DNA of 64,000 nucleotides, from positions 5,213,507 through 5,277,506 of the forward strand of contig OZ007569.1 of assembly GCA_963931925.1 (NCBI GenBank), written 5' to 3'. Below the pieces are notes generated by a model, which was given only the letters and a program-made list of their open reading frames with translations, was not told the origin of the DNA and made no database searches. Position numbers and translations under genes: made by a program. Positions 58,183 through 64,000 of the stretch are shown piece by piece. The DNA comes from Onchidella celtica. Taxonomy: Eukaryota > Mollusca > Gastropoda > Systellommatophora > Onchidiidae. How positions within the stretch are numbered: position 1 is the first letter of the stretch; the number at the start of each line of letters is the position of its first letter.

Positions 58183-59667
58183 TTTTATGTGTAAAGTAGA
58201 GAATCCTATTGTTGTACTGTTGCTAAAAAAAAAACTGCCTGGCAAAACCGAGCATTTTGATTTAAACATTCAGTGCTTTTGATATGAGAGAGCCTGTGGT
58301 GCTTTTGATTTTTGTCATTGCCAAATTTCTTTTGTGTTTGATATTAATTTGTTTGTCTTGTATGTACTTGTACTTGTTAGGTCCTGTCCGTCACTGCGAG
58401 ATGTTGCGCTCTGCCAGCGATCTCCATTCTTCTTTGATTTTCGTCTGCTGTGTCCATGCCTGTCCTTGTAGCAGTGATTATTTTTTGTTTAATCCGGCAG
58501 GTCTTATAAATGCTTGAAGAGCATTGTGATTTTACAAGATTTTCATGACATTGCAGATTCCATGATGAAATGATGAGAAAATGTTGCTCAAGCGTCTGCA
58601 TTGAGTTACAGAGAGTATGTTGTAAAAATCAATTATTATGTAGATTTGTATGTCATTTCATAATTTATTTTGTTCAATATCTGAATCTTGGAAAGCATGG
58701 AAATAATTTCAAGACAGTCTATTTCTTACCTCATCCATGAAGATTTTGTTAAGTTATATTATATTGCAAATTGATAGATTTTGTTTCATTCATTTTTATT
58801 ATATATATTAATTCGTGCAGCGGTGATTTGAGCTTATTGGACCTGACAGCAACCTCAAAGCGCTGTAATTCTGCAAAAAATTGTTTCTCAGACTAGAAAT
58901 TTTGTGGCTTTTCCCTGTATTTGTTTTACTATACGCCTGCAAAAAATCAGTGAAATCTATTGGTAAGTTACTGAATAAACATTAAGTTTTGACCACTACC
59001 CCTGTCATTGGTGATCAGGGTGTATTATAGAATCCATTCATTCACTAAGTGCAACTGGGTGTTAATGTGGTGATCAGGTGTTCTGCAACCCAATCACCAG
59101 AGCGTTTAATTAAAATCATCCACCAACGCACACGTTAAAGTATGTGTAGTTGATTTATATTGTCTTTTTTACACATCTTTACTAAGCTACTTAATATAAT
59201 GAATAATATACACAAAAATTTTGTCCTTTAAGAAACATAGTGTCATTACGGTCTTAACATAACTGCCAAAGTAATTTTTTTGGTGTTTTGAGATGTCATG
59301 CTCACCTTAATCAGACAGTTACGTCGCACCGCTCAACAGTTACGCTGTTTTGTTCATTAACTTCATGGATTTTTAAACAAAAACCCACATCCACCTGAAC
59401 CACCATTTAGACTGTTAGGGGAGCCTAGTCTGATGTCAAAGCCAAATATAAAAGTTGTGTTCATTGTTCAGCTACAGCTTTTTATGTAAAATTCTACACT
59501 CCCCTACCAACAGCTACCACTATATTCGAAGTAAACAGTTTACTTTGATTTTCAAAAAACACCAAAACATAACTTAGGCAGTTGTGGAACGATCCTGACG
59601 ATGTGCTTCACTACAAAATAGTTGTATTATCTGCACTTTAAAGCTAGCTTAATGTAATCACATTGTC

Positions 59668-60141
59668 ATATGTGAGTGTGCATGAGAAAACCCACAATAT
59701 GTCGAAAGAGCTGATTTTGAGAAAAACGGCTTTGAAGTGAAAATATGGGTCGGACACAAACTTCCAACTATGATCTCTATAAAGGCTTTGTGATTAGACT
59801 ACGGTCTCATAACAAGATCCAAAAACTTCCGACTTGGCTGTTGTTTAGGGGACCGTGGCATGTTACAGGGTAAACTGTAGATGAGCAGTGAACACTACTC
59901 AGTATGATCTCTATACCGGCTTAGTTATTAGACTACGGTCTCCTAACAGCAACCACTCCAATATTAATGGGTCAATTAGCTATTGCCACTTTTAGGATTA
60001 AATGCCTTTTTCTCAAAATCTTGTTTTAAGGGTGTCACTGACTTCAATTTATCAGGAATGTCTTGTCTTTTATTATATGCACAGAACTCAAAATGTCATG
60101 TTTTCGACATATTGTGGGTTTTCTCATGCACACTCACATAT
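59668..60141. mobile_element. 474-bp element with 40-bp perfect TIRs
   Basis: 59668-59707 (ATATGTGAGTGTGCATGAGA...) is the exact reverse complement of 60102-60141. Two direct repeats of TATGATCTCTATA and GATTAGACTACGGTCTC occur inside near 59767 and 59909. No coding capacity; no clear target duplication. Confidence 0.75.
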
Positions 60142-61282
60142 TGAGCAGGACAGCAAATGTAATAAATGATAAAATATACATACTGTGATTGCACAATTCT
60201 TTATACTGAAATTAGTATTTTTTTAATCATTTTGTAGAAGTTTAATTATTTCTTATGCATTAATTGTGATCTCGGTATTTGGATTTCCTGCTATTGATCT
60301 GTGACATTTGATTTTTTCCTTGATTGATTAGATTTGTAGAACTTATACTCATGATTACAGTTAGTGATTTCCATTCTGTTTTGTTGTTTGATTTTTTTGT
60401 TTGAGAGATCTAAATATCAAATTCTTTCATTTCTTTTACCTTTTGGTCTGTCAAATACAGCGACTTTTTTTCTGTTCTGTGAGAATTGTGTTAACATGAT
60501 TGTCTACTTAAACAGAGAGTGAGAGAAAGAGAAGGGAGAAAGAGAGATGAACATTTAAAAAAAGGAAAGAAATATTGTAAATGAGAGGGAACTTGTTGGG
60601 CCCTGTGCCCAATTTATTACAGCACGTGTGGAAGTTGAATTTGGCATACATTCGATGTCAAAAAAAAATTAAGGCCTCTACACAGAGGAAGGATTAATCC
60701 CCATTCTTGATGGCAAAAGTTGGCAAAAGCATGTAAAATCTCTCCATTTCCTGGCACATCTTGTCAAAAAAAGTTCTGATTCATTTAATTTTTGTTTCAT
60801 TCACTGCCACTTGTAAAAAAAAAAATGAAAATCATGACTGTATGTCTACTACAAATTTGACTGTAAAAGTTCAGAAATTTTCGCAAGGGCAGAAAGCATT
60901 TACAGCTAGAAGCATTATTATATTAATATTTAACAATGCACAGAGTTCTTTTTATTTTATGTTAAATGACAAAACGTCAACAGCATAACAGGAATGCAGC
61001 CTGACTATACACAGTGAAGAACGTAAGGATGTCTCAGGTCTGAAGGTGAAAGGTCCTCAAGGAGAGTGGCGGAATAACAATGTAAACAGGGGAGATAAGA
61101 TTAATGTTGTTATTGTCGTGCTTACTTCACATTGAGTTATTCCCCTTAAATCTGCCTTGGCGGAAATGACACGGATCATTGAAAATACAGTGTATTATTA
61201 TAGAAGCACTACATGCATTACCATTAGAAACCACATGTGGTGGCCGTGCATGTTTTTACTTTCTTTTTTTCACACAGTCTAT

Positions 61283-61345
61283 ATGTCTGTCTGTCTGTGT
61301 GTGTGTGTGTGTCTCTCTCTCTCTGGTCTGTCTGTCTGATGTATG
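61283..61345. repeat. CTGT/GT/CT microsatellite
   Basis: Short CTGT, GT and CT runs follow each other. They explain the several overlapping short open frames here. Confidence 0.85.
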
Positions 61346-61596
61346 TCTGTCTATTTTCTGTACCCGTCTGTCCATCTACCTGTCTGCCCCACTGTATAAG
61401 ACAGCGTCTGTGTGTGATTGTGTCTATCCCCCACACCACACGAAAACGCTCAAAACGGCACACGTGCATATACGAAAAGAGTAACTCTTGCAATGATCCA
61501 TGTAAATAAATCGTGCTGCAACATCATGTGCTGAACCTGAGACATGAAGATATGGGAGAGAGACTCAAAGGCAAACAGATATAACACATCCCCGAC

Positions 61597-62715
61597 ATGT
61601 CACCTAGAAATGAATACATTGGAAAAATAACAGAACTCCTTGAAAGACTATCTCTAACATCTGGAATCTCTGGCATAGTTTTGTCATGGTTCAAGTCTTA
61701 CTTGACAAAAAGATCTCAGTCAGTGTTTATTCAAGGTAGTTATTCTACCAAATTCCAACTTAAATACGGAGTACCACAAGGTTCTGTTCTAGGCCCTGTT
61801 TTATACACCTTGTACATGTCACCATTAAGTAAAGTTTTTGTATCACACAGTATGAAATATCACATGTATGCAAATGACTCGCAGCTTTATGCAGCATCTC
61901 AGTTGGTTGACTTTCCTTCACTTGTGAGTCAAGTTCAAAATTGTTTTGACTCTGTAAAAACCTGGATGCGTACCAGCAAGCTCCAGCTTAACAATGACAA
62001 AACCGAGGTTATGCTATGTGCCACTGAATCAAAGCTAAATAAGATTGAAGTCAGTGAAATACAACTAGCTGACACTGATATTCATTTTTCAGAGAAAGCA
62101 AAAAACCTGGGTGTCTTTTTGGACAAAAATCTTTCCATGGAGTATCAGATTAATTACATCACCAAATCAATGTTTTTTGAAATACGAAGGATTTCACGTA
62201 TGAAATCTGTTCTGACTCAGGAAGCAGTGAAAACATTAGTTATCTCTTTGGTTTTGTCTCGCCTTGATTACTGCAATTCACTCTATGCTGGTCTCTCAGA
62301 TGAAAAGATTTTTAAACTGCAAAAAGCACAAAATTGTGCGGCTCGTTTAATTCTTGGAAAGTCAAAATTTGAAAGTAGCACAGAAATGCTCAAAATCCTT
62401 CACTGGTTACCAGTAAAAGCCAGAATAGAATACAAAATTGCTGTGTTTTGCTACTGCAGTGTCACAACAACTGCACCTACATACATCAGTGAACTTCTCT
62501 GTCCCAATGCTCCTCCCAGGGCCCTGAGATCTCAAGACTCGGGGCTCTTGGTGGAACCTAGGTGCAACCTCAAAACGTTCGGCTACAGGTCATTTAGTAA
62601 AATTGGACCTGCATTATGGAACTCACTACCAAATTCCCTGAGATCAGCATGCAGTGTAGAGAGTTTTAAAAAACAACTAAAACCTCACCTGTTTAAAAAA
62701 TATTTAGATAAATGA
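61597..62715 (+). pseudogene. 5'-truncated CR1/L2-like LINE reverse transcriptase
   Basis: The frame starts after RT motif A; the first landmark is LLERLSLTSGISGIVLSWFK. Motif B is GVPQGSVLGPVLYTLY. The catalytic box reads YANDSQLY, so the first Asp of YADD is Asn. The C-terminus (LHWLPVKARIEYKI, ALWNSLPNSLRSA, FKKQLKPHLFKKY) is complete. The 3' tail has GGCGCTATATAAATGCTC followed by (ATT)n at 62816-62840, typical of L2/CR1-type ends. Motif A loss and the Asn change make it inactive. Confidence 0.88.
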
Positions 62716-62839
62716 TTTGTGTGTGTGTGACCGTTCTTTAGTATGTGTGTGTGCGCGTATGGTGGACAATGTTAAGCGCCTTGAGGCCTCGGCGAAAGGC
62801 GCTATATAAATGCTCTTATTATTATTATTATTATTATTA

Positions 62840-63740
62840 ACTAGTGCGTGTATTCATCCATCATAAAGTTGATTTGCATCTTCTCTATAGTAGTTCTTGA
62901 ACGAAATAATTATTCAAGAATGCTTTGAAAGAAAAGAAAAAAACAACAGTTGTTGTCATCATGAATATCTGTTGTGTTACGAAATCATGCTGAGATTCTT
63001 CGTGTCGAAATACATTAACTGGGGATTAGTTGAAATATGATAATGCTCTTCAGCTACAACAATGCGCATCTATGCATACGTGTCATTCAATCGAGAACGG
63101 CATCTGCCCACACATTAATTACTGAAACGACTCCATCGAGCGCTTGGGAGAGGACACCGTTGACACAAGGACCTTGAAAGTTGATGATTAATTGGCATCT
63201 GTGAATTTACTAAATTCCTAAACGCTTGGGCCCATGGATCAAATAGAGAACTAACTGAATGCATCAGGTAAGTCATTATTTTTCCATCGTTGTTGATAAA
63301 GTAGGATGCCAGCAGAGGAATCGCTTTGTCAACTGGGGAAGGTTTTTAAACATGATTTAAAATTTTGCTTTCTAATATCAACTTTCAGCATCTTGATCAG
63401 CAACATAATTCATTATGTATAGCATTAGTAGTACTCGTGGAGTATTTCATTTATTTACAGCAGAGAGCATGCAGTTCAGCTCCACACATGGTCATTTTAT
63501 ACAGAAGTTTAGCACTTTCACTGCTTCATTGTGATCTTATTTGTTACAGAATGTGAATTGGTGAAATCATCTCTCTCTCTCTCTCTCTCTTTCAGTGTGT
63601 GTCTCTCTGTCCCTCTGTGTCTCTATCTCTCTTTCTGTATGTGTGTGTGTGAGAGAGAGAGAGAGATTAAGTTATAAGACTCATGATTAAGTCTGCTTCA
63701 AGCAGTTGGGAAGTGAAATTTTAAGCTGAGGAAGATAGAG
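62840..63740. other. Right-hand spacer, nothing supported
   Basis: AT-rich sequence with short CT/GT and GA microsatellites at 63572-63665. No exon was supported. Confidence 0.5.
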
Positions 63741-63757
63741 TGGCCGACAGACATCAG

Positions 63758-63856
63758 ATGGATAGACAGACAGACAGACACAAACAGACAGACAGATAGA
63801 TGACAGGCAGACAGACAGATAGATAGACAGACAGATAGATAGACAGACAGATAGAC

Positions 63857-63927
<71 letters not shown>

Positions 63928-63932
63928 CAGAC

Positions 63933-64000
<68 letters not shown>
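63758..64000. repeat. GATA/GACA microsatellite reaching the window edge
   Basis: Mixed GACA and GATA tetranucleotides become almost pure GATA from about 63860 onward. The true length is unknown because the array leaves the window. Confidence 0.95.

Overview
The window is animal nuclear DNA: intron-split genes with GT/AG junctions, few long open frames, many microsatellites, and many transposable-element families. The closest guess is a lophotrochozoan, most likely a gastropod mollusc, from the AT-rich introns and the mix of CR1/L2-like and APE-RT LINEs, a Gmr1-like gypsy element, SINE-like repeats and foldback MITEs. That is inference; no taxonomic marker gene is present.

Five gene models are supported. 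(1) At 1-2936 (+) is the 3' part of an unrecognised gene, five exons with consistent phases. (2) At about 5.46-5.83 kb (+) is a terminal exon of an unrecognised basic/Pro-rich protein. (3) Gene A, 17919-20035 (-), has two exons and about 409 codons. (4) Gene B, 27655 to at least 33356 (-), has five exons found; the 5' end is not found. (5) SPATA7, 35902-53741 (+), has eight exons and 864 codons and is clearly recognisable as the orthologue of vertebrate SPATA7, a ciliary/photoreceptor connecting-cilium protein. Genes A and B share two blocks of sequence and look like diverged tandem paralogues of an uncharacterised family. Gene B and SPATA7 are head-to-head, with a candidate shared promoter around 33.8-33.9 kb.

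The rest is mostly mobile DNA. 8453-9634 and 56234-57396 are two solo LTRs of one family in opposite orientation, each with a perfect 5-bp target duplication. 10935-14568 is a decayed Ty3/gypsy-type element whose integrase precedes the reverse transcriptase (Gmr1-like order). 23248-24507 (-) is a 5'-truncated LINE with an 11-bp target duplication. 36391-40664 is an apparently full-length LINE inside SPATA7 intron 1 with a 13-bp target duplication. 61597-62715 is a truncated CR1/L2-like LINE with a mutated catalytic box. Foldback or TIR elements lie at 6927-7289, 10270-10466, 34209-34618, 35421-35633, 51781-52038 and 59668-60141, and there is a three-copy family at 17.6, 27.1 and 32.1 kb. A truncated THAP-domain open frame sits between 17-bp inverted repeats at 56214-57806, with one solo LTR inserted into that unit.

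Microsatellites and minisatellites occur throughout. The largest are a 12-bp minisatellite at 1.65-2.02 kb, a TTTA-based array at 16.6-17.0 kb, a roughly 40-bp array at 54.35-54.88 kb downstream of SPATA7, and a GATA/GACA array running off the right edge. No tRNA, rRNA, CRISPR or prokaryotic operon was seen.
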